Shown here one piece after another: positions 40,207 through 51,236 of a stretch of 64,000 bases of DNA (the stretch's first letter is position 1; each line of letters starts with the position of its first letter). The position numbers and the translations under genes were made by a program. This DNA comes from Clostridium akagii DSM 12554 (GTDB taxonomy: Bacteria; Bacillota; Clostridia; Clostridiales; Clostridiaceae), in contig NZ_JMLK01000006.1 in NCBI RefSeq assembly GCF_000686725.1, forward strand, positions 310,001 to 374,000, written 5' to 3'. Under the pieces are notes generated by a model. That model saw nothing but the letters and a program-made list of their open reading frames with translations. It ran no database searches and was not told the DNA's origin.

Positions 40207-43200
40207 ATGGCAGATGAAATAGCGGGATTAGCGGTCAAAATCGCGATGGACGATTCTAGTTTTACAACTGGTATTCAGGATTTGAAAAGGCAATTAACAG
40301 TATTAGACACTGGTTTTAAATCAAGTATTACAAGTTCAGATACTTTTGGCAAGTCACTAGATGGCTTAAAACTTAAAGCTAGTTCACTAGGTGAACAAAT
40401 AACTGTTCAAAAGCAAGTAGTTCAACAATACCAAGAGCAATTACAAAAGTCTAAAACTGCATTAGAGCAAGAATCTACAACAATGATGGAATTGAAAACT
40501 AAAGTTGATGCATCAAAAACAGCATGGGAAGAAAGTAAAATTACCATGGGTGAAAATACTGAAGCTTCAATTGACCTAGAAAAACAATATAAGGCCTTAG
40601 ATGCAGAATATACAAAGCAAGAAGCATCTGTAATTAAGAATTTCAAAGCAGTAGATGGTTATACTATTCAAACTAATAAACAGCAAGCATCCTTAAACTC
40701 TATGCAGAATAGTTTGGCAAGTACAAATAAAGAAATAGCAACCCAAGGGAGCAATTGGATTACTGCAGGGACACAATTAACAACTTTATCTACAAAGACA
40801 AAGGCCGTTGGTGAGAGTTTAACTACAGTTGGAGAAAGTTTAACCACTAAGGTTACTTTACCAATAGTGGCAGGATTAGGATTAGCGACTAAATCAGCGT
40901 CAGACTTTGAACATCAATTAGCGGATATAAGAAAAGAAGTTGCTGCAACAGGTATTCCAGTCTCACAGGTTAATTCATTGATGAGCCAAATGTCTAGTTC
41001 ATCATTAACATGGAGTGAGGATTTCGGACAATCTACAGATGATATAAATCAAGGTTTATTAACACTTGTTAAAGATGGATATACTGCTAGTGAAGCAATG
41101 GATACTATGCAAACATCTTTATATACGGCGAGAGGTTCAAATGAAGAATTAGAAACTACAGTAGATAAATTAGGCTCGTCACTAGAAGCCTATGGGATGA
41201 AAACCAATGATGCTGCTACAACTACTGCAAATATGACACATATGGCAGATACTTTCGCTTATACTGCTAATCACACTAAAGCTAGTATTTCAAGTTTAGG
41301 AGAAGCTTTCAGTATTGTTGGACCATTAGCTAGTCAGTTAAAAATTCCAATGTCTCAAACAGCTGCGGCTATTGGAGAACTAGAAAGTAATGGTATAGAT
41401 GCATCTACGGCAGCAACAAGTTTACAAGCAGGGTTAGTAAACTTAACAAAGCCTACTAAAAAGATGCAAACTCAATTAGATTTAATGAAATTTTCAGCGT
41501 TTGATTCAAATGGGAAAATGAAAGACCTTACAACAACTATATCAGAAATGTCACAGAAAACGTCTGGGTGGACAGATAAGCAAAGAGAAGCAGCTTATGC
41601 GACTATATTTGGGAAAGAATCATTAGCATCTTGGGGAATATTGATGCACAAAGGTAGTGGATATTTAAGTACACTTTCTACTAATGCTAATAATGCTACA
41701 GGAGAAGTTAAAAGATTATCCGATAGTATGAAAGATACAGCACAAAACAATTTTAAAGAATTACAAGAATCCGTTTCAGCACTTGGGATTGCGTTTGGAC
41801 AAGATGTATTACCATCATTAGTACCTGTTGTAAAACAAGTAACCTCATTAGTTCAAGGTTTTAGCAAACTGGACGATAGCACTAAAAAAAATATTGTAAC
41901 AGTTTTGGAAGTAGTTGCTGTGGCTGGACCTACGTTACTTATAATCGGTAAAGTAGCTACGGGACTTAGTGTTGTAGAGAAAGGTGTAGGTAGGCTCACT
42001 GGTTTTATTGGTAAAAAAATTATTGCAAGTCAAGCAGATGCAATTGCAACAGAAGCAAGTACAGTGGCCACAGAAACCACGACTACGGCAACCGAAGCAA
42101 ATACAGTTGTAGAAGAGGTAAACACAGCAGCTGAAGAAGCAAATACCGTAGCAAAAGGCACCGGAGCCGTAGCAACGGAAGCAACTACAGCTGCTACTGT
42201 TGCAAAAACAGCTGTAACTGAGGCAAGCACATTAGCCGAAGGGGGAGCAGCAACTGCAGCAGCAACAACTGCTACTGAAATTGCAGGAGTTGGAGTAGCA
42301 TCTGCAACAGCTGGAGAAGCTGTTGCAGGAGCAGGAGCGGCAGCCGTTGGTGCTGGAGAAGCATTGGGTGGAACTGCATTAGCTGGAGGAGTAGCAGCAA
42401 CAGGATTAGCAGCACTTGCAATATCAGCAGCTCCTTGGCTAATAGCTGGAGCTGCTATAGTAGGAACAGGGATAGCTATACATCATGCAATAACAGAACA
42501 AGCAGCTCCAAGCGTAGATTTATTCAATGATAAAATTCAAGAACATACAAAAACCATGGGTGCATATGGTACGGAGATGGATGTTACAACAACTAAAACA
42601 GTAAACTTTGATGATGCTACTAAAACTGCAGTTAGTTCATACATGCAAATGGATGATAATGTTAAAAAAACTATGACAGATATATATGTAAATTCTGATA
42701 AGTTCACTGGGCAAACAAAAACAGCAGTTATATCACAATTTACAGATATGGCAAATAAGGTTACTAACTTAAATGGTAATGCTAAAGATAAGGTTTTAAC
42801 GGATTTTACAAATATGGTTGGTAATACAAGCACTTTATCTACTAAAAATAAGAATGATATTGTAGCACAATATACACAAATGGTAAGCAAGGTTAGTGGA
42901 TTAACAGCACAGCAGAAAACTGATACTATTAAAAAGTTTACAGACACTATGACACAAAGTACAGGCATAACCAAAACGCAAGTAGACAGTGTAGTGAGCC
43001 AATTTTCAGCTATGGGCACTAAAATTAAAAATGCAGATGATACACAATATAATACTAGATTTAAAACTATGCAAGATTATTTCGCTAAAAGTGATGCTTT
43101 AAGTACAACTGATGAACAAAAAGTATTAGCGAATATGACTTCAAATAATAATGCACAAAAAGCTAAAATAGACACATATGAAGCACAAATAACAGCCATT

Positions 43201-44208
43201 TATACTAATGCATCTAATCAGCATAGACAATTAACTACTGCTGAACAAACACAAGTTAATGACATACAAAATAAAATGAATACTACTGCAGTAACGTCTT
43301 TAAGCAGTAATGAAATACAAAGTAAAGTAATTCTTGAGAGAATGAAAAGCTATGGTACAAGTATCACAGAGCAACAAGCAACTAGTATTATTCAAAGTGC
43401 TAATAAGCAAAGAGATGGATCCGTAGCGGCAGCAAACGACCAGTATAATAAAACAGTTGCGAATTTTATCTATCAAAGGGATGTAACTCATTCTATAACA
43501 GCTGACCAAGCTACGAAACTAATAGCAGATGCTGGAAAGATAAGAGACCAAAGTATACAATCAGCGAAAGACCAAAGAGAACAAGTAGTTGGGCATCTAA
43601 CTAAGATGAACAGCGATTTAGTTAAGGATATGGATACAAGTACAGGGAAAATGCTATCACCTTTTACAAAATTCGGCGATAGCGTAGGACAAGAATTTGC
43701 AAAAATATCTCAAGGGTGGGCTAATTTGAGCTTTCCCGAAAAAACATTAAAGGTTGTAGGTAATATTGTAAGTGGGTTAACTGGTCTTTCTATACCAGGA
43801 CTAGCCACAGGTACAACAAATGCCACAAAGGGTTTGACCTTAGTGGGTGAAAAAGGTCCTGAACTTGTATATATGGGTGGTGGTGAAACAGTTTTAAATA
43901 ATAATGATACCACAAAGCTTATGCAGAACGGGATTTCGAATAATTTATCGTCAATGGCAAATAGCATGAGTAATATGCAAGTACCTTCATTATCATCTTT
44001 AAATACATCAAATAATACTACCAATAACTACGTAAATAATGTATCTAATAATGCAGATGGTGCTAATTCAAACAATAGTGGTTCTAGTAAAATCGGTGAT
44101 TTAATATTTAACGTTGAAAAGGTTATTGGATATCCTGATTTAAAAAAATTGATGAGAGATGCAAATAACATTAAGACAAATATAAATATGGGGAAGGGGG
44201 CGGTGTAA
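40207..44208 (+). CDS. tail tape measure protein
   Basis: 1333 aa; ATG after AAGGAGG. N-terminal coiled coil (QDLKRQLTVLDTGFKSS, QVVQQYQEQLQKSKTALEQE), a TMP core (EHQLADIRKEVAATGIPVSQV, KASISSLGEAFSIVGPLAS), an Ala/Thr/Glu low-complexity stretch at about 610-740 containing hydrophobic segments, and a long helical region with repeated FTDM, FTNMV and YTQMV units. The length predicts a tail of roughly 200 nm at 1.5 angstrom per residue. Confidence 0.95.
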   Translation: MADEIAGLAVKIAMDDSSFTTGIQDLKRQLTVLDTGFKSSITSSDTFGKSLDGLKLKASSLGEQITVQKQVVQQYQEQLQKSKTALEQESTTMMELKTKVDASKTAWEESKITMGENTEASIDLEKQYKALDAEYTKQEASVIKNFKAVDGYTIQTNKQQASLNSMQNSLASTNKEIATQGSNWITAGTQLTTLSTKTKAVGESLTTVGESLTTKVTLPIVAGLGLATKSASDFEHQLADIRKEVAATGIPVSQVNSLMSQMSSSSLTWSEDFGQSTDDINQGLLTLVKDGYTASEAMDTMQTSLYTARGSNEELETTVDKLGSSLEAYGMKTNDAATTTANMTHMADTFAYTANHTKASISSLGEAFSIVGPLASQLKIPMSQTAAAIGELESNGIDASTAATSLQAGLVNLTKPTKKMQTQLDLMKFSAFDSNGKMKDLTTTISEMSQKTSGWTDKQREAAYATIFGKESLASWGILMHKGSGYLSTLSTNANNATGEVKRLSDSMKDTAQNNFKELQESVSALGIAFGQDVLPSLVPVVKQVTSLVQGFSKLDDSTKKNIVTVLEVVAVAGPTLLIIGKVATGLSVVEKGVGRLTGFIGKKIIASQADAIATEASTVATETTTTATEANTVVEEVNTAAEEANTVAKGTGAVATEATTAATVAKTAVTEASTLAEGGAATAAATTATEIAGVGVASATAGEAVAGAGAAAVGAGEALGGTALAGGVAATGLAALAISAAPWLIAGAAIVGTGIAIHHAITEQAAPSVDLFNDKIQEHTKTMGAYGTEMDVTTTKTVNFDDATKTAVSSYMQMDDNVKKTMTDIYVNSDKFTGQTKTAVISQFTDMANKVTNLNGNAKDKVLTDFTNMVGNTSTLSTKNKNDIVAQYTQMVSKVSGLTAQQKTDTIKKFTDTMTQSTGITKTQVDSVVSQFSAMGTKIKNADDTQYNTRFKTMQDYFAKSDALSTTDEQKVLANMTSNNNAQKAKIDTYEAQITAIYTNASNQHRQLTTAEQTQVNDIQNKMNTTAVTSLSSNEIQSKVILERMKSYGTSITEQQATSIIQSANKQRDGSVAAANDQYNKTVANFIYQRDVTHSITADQATKLIADAGKIRDQSIQSAKDQREQVVGHLTKMNSDLVKDMDTSTGKMLSPFTKFGDSVGQEFAKISQGWANLSFPEKTLKVVGNIVSGLTGLSIPGLATGTTNATKGLTLVGEKGPELVYMGGGETVLNNNDTTKLMQNGISNNLSSMANSMSNMQVPSLSSLNTSNNTTNNYVNNVSNNADGANSNNSGSSKIGDLIFNVEKVIGYPDLKKLMRDANNIKTNINMGKGAV

Positions 44209-44934
44209 TTGGCAACATACATAACATTTAAAGATATTTGCTCTTTAGATATTAAAGGTGTATATATTCAAACATATCCCTTACCTGATGCATCATCCCC
44301 AAGTAGACGTGTAACTAAAACTCCGGTGGCTGGAAGAAATGGTAATTTGAGAATTTTAGAAAGTGACGATTATGGACAAGATGTATTTGATAGCATAGAA
44401 AAATCCATTGATATTCTATACAAAGGTGATAACTTGGATTTAATGAAAAACTGGCTTAGAGGTAATGGAAAGTTAATTTTAAGTAATGCATCTGATAGGT
44501 ATTGGAAGGCTAGTATAGATAATATTATATCTATAGATAAATTACTTATTAATAATTTAAGGACTTTTACGGTGGTATTTTCATGTTTCCCATATGCCTT
44601 TTTAAAATTTGGTGATACACCTATAGTCTATAATCCAACAACTACAACTTGGGAAACAATAATTATGAATGAATATGATTTATCTTTGCCACACTTTAAA
44701 ATCTATGGGCAGGGTGATATTGGATTACTTATAAATGGTGTTGAAACTGATTTTTACGCAGTGGATCAGTTGGTTGAATGTGATTCAGATTTACAGCAGT
44801 GCTATAAAGGCAACCAAAACTTAGGCATGAATATGTCGGGTGAATTTCCAGTATTATATCCAGGTAAAAATGTTATTGAATTTATAGGCAATATTAAGCA
44901 AGTAATATTAACTCCACACTGGAGAACTTTATAG
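44209..44934 (+). CDS. distal tail protein (Dit)
   Basis: 241 aa; TTG start directly after the tape measure stop (GGGGGCGG before it). GVYIQTYPLPDASSPSRRV, RNGNLRILESDDYGQDVFDS and FSCFPYAFLKFGDTPIV follow the siphovirus Dit pattern. It forms the hexameric hub at the tail tip. Confidence 0.9.
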   Translation: MATYITFKDICSLDIKGVYIQTYPLPDASSPSRRVTKTPVAGRNGNLRILESDDYGQDVFDSIEKSIDILYKGDNLDLMKNWLRGNGKLILSNASDRYWKASIDNIISIDKLLINNLRTFTVVFSCFPYAFLKFGDTPIVYNPTTTTWETIIMNEYDLSLPHFKIYGQGDIGLLINGVETDFYAVDQLVECDSDLQQCYKGNQNLGMNMSGEFPVLYPGKNVIEFIGNIKQVILTPHWRTL

Positions 44935-44946
44935 GAGGAATTGAAA

Positions 44947-45417
44947 TTGAATAAAGAAGATGTAATTAAGATATACAAGGCAATAGGTGCTGAAAAAGAT
45001 AAGGGAAATGTAAAATTTAGATATGTACTATTAAAAAATGAAAATATTATTAAATCTGAGATAGAAGCACTCATAGAGATAGAAAATGGCATAGACAAAA
45101 TAATAGAACCTTTGAATAAAAAAAGAGGAGAATTGATTAAGGAGATAGGCTCACTAAATGAAGCAACAAACGAATATACTATCAAACCCGAAGAAACAGA
45201 AAAAATCAATGAGTTTACTGAGAGATTTAAAGCAATACAAGAAAAATATAAGGATTCAATCGCTGAATATAACAGGAGCTATGCTGAATATAAAGAAATG
45301 TTAAAAGAAGATTTAGAGACTCCTTTAAATTTATTCGAAGTTAAAATTGAAAATTGTCCCGAAGATTTACAAACAGAAAGTTTAGAAATATTTATGAAAT
45401 GTGAAATTATAAAATAG
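44947..45417 (+). CDS. tail-tip associated coiled-coil protein (DUF1617-like)
   Basis: Start chosen at the TTG 44947, 8 bases from AGGAGG; a TTG at 44941 is too close. About 156 aa, helical coiled coil (DKIIEPLNKKRGELIKEIGS) and the C-terminal PEDLQTESLEIFMKCEI typical of this small family in clostridial phages. Function unknown. Confidence 0.68.
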   Translation: MNKEDVIKIYKAIGAEKDKGNVKFRYVLLKNENIIKSEIEALIEIENGIDKIIEPLNKKRGELIKEIGSLNEATNEYTIKPEETEKINEFTERFKAIQEKYKDSIAEYNRSYAEYKEMLKEDLETPLNLFEVKIENCPEDLQTESLEIFMKCEIIK

Positions 45418-45429
45418 GGAGATGATTAG

Positions 45430-46365
45430 ATGTTTGATGGATTTTATCCTTTGAATTTAGAAGTAAATAAAGCGTTGGCAGATCTTCCAGATGTTAAAAC
45501 CACTGACCACAAAAGTCGTGGACTTGATATAACAAGAACCTTAAATGGAGTTGTACAAAATACAGCTAATCAAGCCATATATCTTAATGCTAAAACACCG
45601 AATGGGAGGACAATATTTGAAGTAGCAGACGTAATTGACACTGGGGTTGGGCATTATATGGTAACTTATCCTGACAGTATGGTAAATGTAGCGGGAGCGG
45701 TAAGCCTTGAACTTATGATAGTAGACCCAACTGGAACAATATCAACCAATACTGGAACAGTTAATGTAGTTCAAGCAGTAAGTAACTATGAGGATATAAT
45801 AAGTGATCCAAACTATCCAGCCCTATTAAAAGCACTTAATACTATACAAGCTATGCAGGCATCACTTGTGGACATGCAAACTCAAATCAATAATGCAGAG
45901 CACTACGAAACAGGAGATATAGTTGCTTCACCAGTAGCAAAAAATATAGCTCACTGGCTACCTTTAGATGGTAGGTCAACGAGTGGATATAGTGGATTAG
46001 CTTCAATTTATGGGGCTAACTTACCAAATGTGGATGGTAAAACACTCGTACAAATAGATGCTACACAAACTGAATTTAATGCCATAAGTAAAACTGGCGG
46101 AGAGAAGACACATACTCTATCCATAGCGGAAAGTGCTGCACATATACATGGATTAGATATGTATAAATGTAGCGAAGAAAATGCAGGGCATTATTCTTTA
46201 TTACCACAAGGATATAACGGATACAATGGTTTTGCAGATAGAGTAATGGTTGTTGCATCTAATGGCGCTCGCTCAACCGAGTATATTGAGAGTACAGGCG
46301 GAGGTCAAGCACATAATAATTTACAACCATATATTGTTATTGGTAAGTTTTATGTCCATATCTAG
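45430..46365 (+). CDS. baseplate upper protein (BppU-like) with tail-collar C-terminus
   Basis: 311 aa, ATG after GGGAGATG. Residues 1-120 are BppU-like (RGLDITRTLNGVVQNTANQ, TGVGHYMVTYPDSMVNVAG). A short coiled coil follows. Residues 160-311 resemble collar/short-fibre tips (GDIVASPVAKNIAHWLPLDG, EKTHTLSIAESAAHIHGLD, AHNNLQPYIVIGKFYVHI) with the His-rich metal-binding pattern of phage fibre tips. Confidence 0.82.
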   Translation: MFDGFYPLNLEVNKALADLPDVKTTDHKSRGLDITRTLNGVVQNTANQAIYLNAKTPNGRTIFEVADVIDTGVGHYMVTYPDSMVNVAGAVSLELMIVDPTGTISTNTGTVNVVQAVSNYEDIISDPNYPALLKALNTIQAMQASLVDMQTQINNAEHYETGDIVASPVAKNIAHWLPLDGRSTSGYSGLASIYGANLPNVDGKTLVQIDATQTEFNAISKTGGEKTHTLSIAESAAHIHGLDMYKCSEENAGHYSLLPQGYNGYNGFADRVMVVASNGARSTEYIESTGGGQAHNNLQPYIVIGKFYVHI

Positions 46366-46376
46366 GTGGTGATTAA

Positions 46377-49300
46377 ATGATAATACTTTATGACAAAAAT
46401 AAAACAAGTAATTTTGATAGAAATGATTTGGTACTACAAAATGTTACTAAATGTGAAGTGACATGGGAGAAAAATGGGCAGTTTCAAATTGATTTAATTT
46501 ATGCAATAACCCCCGGGGATACAATATGGGAAAGTATTGTTAAGGGGGCTATTATTAAATGCCCAGTGGCACATCAACAAGATCAGTTGTTTAGACTTAA
46601 TACACCAACAAAAAAGATGGATGAGAATAGTCAGTATATGTATATCGAAGTTACTGGATACCATATAACTTACGATTTAAATTATAATTTTTTAGAGGAT
46701 GTAAAAATAGCAAATATGAGTGGTATAGATGCTGGAAATTATATTCTAGCAAATACACAATATTTACACCCTTTTAGTTGGGTAGGTGATATTGCTAGTG
46801 TAAATACGGCTGAATATGTAAGACGAAATGTTGTTGATGCTCTAGTCGGCAGTAACGACCAGGAGTATATTAACTTATGGGGTGGGGAACTTGTAAGAGA
46901 TAATTTTAATATTGGAATGTATAAGCAAGCTGGACAAAATAATGGTGTAGTAATTAAATACTCAAAAAATCTTACAGGCTTTGAACAGTCGGCAGATGAT
47001 AGCAATTTAATTACAAGAGCAATGCCCACATTAGGTAGTACAAGCACTACCACAGATTCAACAGATACAAGTACAGATACGGTGTTACCCGAAAAATATG
47101 TTGATAGCCCATTGATAAATAACTATGCCAATATCTATGTAAAAGAAGTGCAAGTAACACTTACAGATGCACAAAAATTATTACCTAATGACCAAATTTA
47201 TCAACTCATGAGGGACTATGTTAATGCTCAGTATGCTAATCATATTGATATTCCCATTTACTCTTATGTAGTAAATTTTATTGAGTTATCTAAAACAGAG
47301 GAATATAAAAAATTTGCAATATTGGAAGAAGTTAAACCATATGACTTCATAACTATAAAGGCATTAGATATAGATGTAATAGCTGAATTGGTTGGATATA
47401 CTTACGATTCATTAGTCAAAAGGTATGAAGAGGTTACCTTGGGTAATGTTCAAAACGATATTATAAGAAGTAATCAAAAATCACTGTTTCAATTATCACA
47501 ACAGAATCAACAAAGTATTAAAATATTACAAGCACAAATGGGATATGTGCCTAACAGTATGTTATCAATTGCTAATTCTGCCACAAGCGGTGGTAATAAT
47601 CTTTTTGACCATGCATTGGTATTAAGTAATACCGTACAAGAATGGGTTACTAGTGGGGCTAGTGTGGTGACTGACCCAACTTTACACGATACAGATTCAG
47701 TTTGGAAGTTAACACCCAATGGATATGTTAATAAAAATGATGTTATCATCAATCCCAATAACTATATTGGTAAACAAATGGTTTTTAGTTTGCAAGCCAA
47801 ATATAGTGATATAACACTTACGGACAGCGGAGAGTATGGTGTATTCCAAAGCAATGTTCTATTAGGTGCATTAGATGCAGTCATCAAACGTTGCTTAGTG
47901 GGTGTACTTGGAACTACGTGGAATTTTAATAGTGCAGGAACTGGTCTTATATCAGAAATGGTAACAGTAACACCAGGGACTTCTATTACAATTTCTAACC
48001 AAAAAAATTATAGCTATATATTACATGGCTATGATAATAACCAAAACTTTGTAGTTGATTTTACAGTAGGAAGTATACCAGCTGGAGTATCTTATATGGT
48101 GGCTGAAATATTAGTGTCTTTAAGTCCCCAGAATATTGTGGGATTTAATGTTGCTGAGACTAACCCATACACTTCACCAAATATATGTAGGATATATGCA
48201 AATCAAGCAAATAGTGATTGGACAGTCCAAGAACAGGATTTTAACTTAGCAACTGAACATCCCAGTGATATTATACAATCCATAAACTTTAGGTCACTAA
48301 ATGGTGATTCAAATGCAACTATATATATAGCTGCATTTATGATTAATACTGGAACTGTAAGAAGTGATTTCTCACAAAGCAGTAATGATACAGTTGAAAC
48401 TTTAGTAGCCCACCAGATTGTGGCTGATTATATTACAGCTAAATCAGCAGATATTGATAATCTTCATGTAACGAATGAGACTGTAGATAACATAAGTATT
48501 GGCATTGCAAATGTAATAGATTTAACTACTGGTACATTAAAAGCTGGCTCTGTCACTGCCGATAGTATAAAGGCTGGAACTATTACTGTAGGAAGTGCAA
48601 TAATTGCAAATGGTGCTATTACAAATGCATTAATTGCCAATGCAGCTGTGCAAACAGAACAAATTGCAGATGGTTCAGTCACAGACTTAAAAGTTGTAGA
48701 TTTATCTGCCAATAGTATAACAGCTGGAACTTTATCTGTGGATAGACTTGTAATAAGGGGAACTAATAGCAGCATAGTATATGCATTAAACAATATTACA
48801 GGAGCTTTACAATCACAGAATGTGGACACTTTGAACGGTGAGACATTAACACCACGAACACTAACAGCAGATAAGCTTGTGGCAGATTCAATAACTGCAA
48901 ATGAAATAGCAAGTAAGACTATTACAGCCAATGAGATTTTGACTAATACTATAACCGCAAATGAAATAAAGGCAAATACCATAACATCAAATGAAATAAA
49001 GGCTAATACAATAACTGTAAATGAACTATCAAATACTGTAGGAAGCAACTTGGATATATCTAGTAATACAAATTTAACTTTAGCAATTAAGAATGTTCAA
49101 GTTGGGGGAGTTAACTTTCTTACTAAAAATTCAATGCAAAATATTCAACAGATTGGGGGAAATTCAGTAGCCACCTATAATGGTGGAATTGCAATGGATG
49201 GTACACAAACAGCTATTAGCATAGCCAGTGGGACTAACCCACAACGTATGAGGTTTAACTATGTTTTACCATCCATAAATGGAAACTATAATATTTCATT

Positions 49301-51185
49301 TTGGGCTAAAACTACAGGTTCAGTCAATATTAATGGAGCAGTTGCATTTACTGACCTTAATACTCAGAGTATTGTTATCACACCAAACTGGACTAAAATA
49401 AGTGTAGCCATCAATGTAACTAATTTACCCTATAGTACCAACTTTTTTGAAATTACTGTAACTACCCCAAGTGTAACAGCTTTATTTGATAAGATAATGA
49501 TAGAAAGTGGTAATAAAGCTTCAGATTGGGTTCCAGCAATAGTTGATAGTAATGCTCAAATATTTAATATATCCTTTAATAATTTGGTAAACTGTGCTGT
49601 TAATTATAATGTTATGACAAAATTAAATAATACTACTGGCTGGGATGCAGGTGGAGGTTCTCCTGAGACTATATCAAATGGCCTCTATGTAGAGGAAACA
49701 GTTACAGCTACAACTGGGATTCATATGACAGGATTAAGCTATACAAATCCAGATGCTAGTTACGAACATATTCAGTATGCATTTTATGTTGCTGGAAATA
49801 GTCTTTTACATGTATATGAGAATAATGTAGACAAGGGCGGTATTGGAACTTGGGCTGTTGGTGATGTTCTTAGACTATCAAGGGAAAATGGTAATATACT
49901 TTATTATAAAAATGGTGTTTTGTTATATACAAGTACAACCCCCACTACACAATACCCATTATATTTAGACACATCCATCTATGCTTATAATTCGACAATT
50001 ACTGTGAAGAGTGGTTCAACTCTAAGTGGTGTTACATTTAATAGTAGTATACTATCATCAATCAATTTATCACCTGAAGCTGTAACTATTAATGCCAATA
50101 AAATAAACTTAAATGGCTATGCAACATTTAGTAGTCTTAGTACTCCAGGAACTACAACTATAAATGGTTCCAATATAACGACAGGAACAATAAATGCTAA
50201 TTTAGTAACCGTTACAAACTTAAATGCCAGTAATATTACAACTGGTAATTTAACAGCAGATAGGATTAGTGGGGGCACACTAATACTTGGAGGTGCAACA
50301 AATGGAGTTGCAATAGTCAAAAATGCAGGTAATCACGAAGTTGTTAGGCTTGATACTGATGGATTAACAATCACATTACAAAATACATCAACAGGATTAT
50401 TTGGTAATGCATTTAGAATACAAGCTTATACAGGCACTACTTTACTAAACATAGATGGTGGTGGTCAACTTATATACGCTGGTGTCTTCTCAGTTGGTAC
50501 TCCTGGAAATGTTCAAGGTGAAACCATTATAAATGATGGGCTAATAACTGTATGCAATTCAGCAGGTACTCCAAAATTAAGTATGCAGAATGTATACCCA
50601 CAAGTTGTAGGTGATGGAAGTATACTTCAGTTAAGCTTCAGAAACTCAACTGCTGATGGAAATGGGGTTGTCCTAGAAGGTGGTGGATTTAGGTCTGCAG
50701 GAAATGCCACTATGAACCTTGGTAATGCTGGTTATAGGTGGGCAACATTATATGCAGCTTCAGGGACTATAAATACTTCAGACAGAAATGAAAAGAATAC
50801 TATTGAGTCATTGGATAGCTCAAAGGCTACAGAATTTATAATGGCAATTAACCCAGTATCCTATAAACTAAATTGTGGGGAAAGTAATAGAACCCATTAT
50901 GGTATGATAGCACAAGATGTAGAGGATACCATGGTAGATTTGGGAATGACTTCATTAGACTTTGCTGGATTTATTAAATCTCCAAAGACTAAACCTGTTT
51001 TGGGAATTAATGAAGCTGGTCATGAACAGTATATAGATGTTGTTATTCCCAATGAATATACTTATGGCTTAAGATATGAGGAATTTATTTCACCATTGAT
51101 TAAATGTGTTCAACAATTAAATGATAAAATAACAAGCTTAGAAAATGAAATGTCAGAATTAAAAAATGGGGCATCTACTGATTAG
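46377..51185 (+). CDS. tail-associated protein / fibre with S74 intramolecular chaperone
   Basis: 1602 aa, ATG after GGTGGTGATT. Residues 1-390 form the Gp37/Tal hub domain (ILYDKNKTSNFDRNDLVLQN; DFITIKALDIDVIAELVGYTY). A long fibre follows with pentapeptide-like repeats (TANEIKANTITSNEIKANT, NASNITTGNLTADRISGGTL), carbohydrate-binding-type beta domains (about 940-1220), and a terminal S74 self-cleaving chaperone (TSDRNEKNTIESLDSSKAT, VSYKLN, YGMIAQDVEDTM). It determines host binding. Fusion of hub and fibre in one chain is common in clostridial siphophages. Confidence 0.92.
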   Translation: MIILYDKNKTSNFDRNDLVLQNVTKCEVTWEKNGQFQIDLIYAITPGDTIWESIVKGAIIKCPVAHQQDQLFRLNTPTKKMDENSQYMYIEVTGYHITYDLNYNFLEDVKIANMSGIDAGNYILANTQYLHPFSWVGDIASVNTAEYVRRNVVDALVGSNDQEYINLWGGELVRDNFNIGMYKQAGQNNGVVIKYSKNLTGFEQSADDSNLITRAMPTLGSTSTTTDSTDTSTDTVLPEKYVDSPLINNYANIYVKEVQVTLTDAQKLLPNDQIYQLMRDYVNAQYANHIDIPIYSYVVNFIELSKTEEYKKFAILEEVKPYDFITIKALDIDVIAELVGYTYDSLVKRYEEVTLGNVQNDIIRSNQKSLFQLSQQNQQSIKILQAQMGYVPNSMLSIANSATSGGNNLFDHALVLSNTVQEWVTSGASVVTDPTLHDTDSVWKLTPNGYVNKNDVIINPNNYIGKQMVFSLQAKYSDITLTDSGEYGVFQSNVLLGALDAVIKRCLVGVLGTTWNFNSAGTGLISEMVTVTPGTSITISNQKNYSYILHGYDNNQNFVVDFTVGSIPAGVSYMVAEILVSLSPQNIVGFNVAETNPYTSPNICRIYANQANSDWTVQEQDFNLATEHPSDIIQSINFRSLNGDSNATIYIAAFMINTGTVRSDFSQSSNDTVETLVAHQIVADYITAKSADIDNLHVTNETVDNISIGIANVIDLTTGTLKAGSVTADSIKAGTITVGSAIIANGAITNALIANAAVQTEQIADGSVTDLKVVDLSANSITAGTLSVDRLVIRGTNSSIVYALNNITGALQSQNVDTLNGETLTPRTLTADKLVADSITANEIASKTITANEILTNTITANEIKANTITSNEIKANTITVNELSNTVGSNLDISSNTNLTLAIKNVQVGGVNFLTKNSMQNIQQIGGNSVATYNGGIAMDGTQTAISIASGTNPQRMRFNYVLPSINGNYNISFWAKTTGSVNINGAVAFTDLNTQSIVITPNWTKISVAINVTNLPYSTNFFEITVTTPSVTALFDKIMIESGNKASDWVPAIVDSNAQIFNISFNNLVNCAVNYNVMTKLNNTTGWDAGGGSPETISNGLYVEETVTATTGIHMTGLSYTNPDASYEHIQYAFYVAGNSLLHVYENNVDKGGIGTWAVGDVLRLSRENGNILYYKNGVLLYTSTTPTTQYPLYLDTSIYAYNSTITVKSGSTLSGVTFNSSILSSINLSPEAVTINANKINLNGYATFSSLSTPGTTTINGSNITTGTINANLVTVTNLNASNITTGNLTADRISGGTLILGGATNGVAIVKNAGNHEVVRLDTDGLTITLQNTSTGLFGNAFRIQAYTGTTLLNIDGGGQLIYAGVFSVGTPGNVQGETIINDGLITVCNSAGTPKLSMQNVYPQVVGDGSILQLSFRNSTADGNGVVLEGGGFRSAGNATMNLGNAGYRWATLYAASGTINTSDRNEKNTIESLDSSKATEFIMAINPVSYKLNCGESNRTHYGMIAQDVEDTMVDLGMTSLDFAGFIKSPKTKPVLGINEAGHEQYIDVVIPNEYTYGLRYEEFISPLIKCVQQLNDKITSLENEMSELKNGASTD

Positions 51186-51200
51186 TGGGTGCCTTTTTTA
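51170..51200 (+). terminator. terminator overlapping the fibre gene end
   Basis: GGCATCTACT-GATT-AGTGGGTGCC with G-U pairs, then TTTTTT. Confidence 0.7.
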
Positions 51201-51236
51201 ATATAAAAAAATAATAAAAAAAGAGGATGGTATGAA

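Noticed and set aside
42030-43019. leftward frames inside the tape measure gene
   Set aside because: Val/Ala/Ser- or Leu/Val-rich shadows of the Thr/Ala-rich rightward coding sequence; no starts with ribosome sites.
48464-49048. 194-codon leftward frame in the fibre gene
   Set aside because: Mirror of the repetitive TANEIKANTIT coding region; no ribosome site.
49990-50000. TTCGACAA inside the fibre gene as 0A box
   Set aside because: Lies in the middle of a long coding region with no promoter context; chance match.
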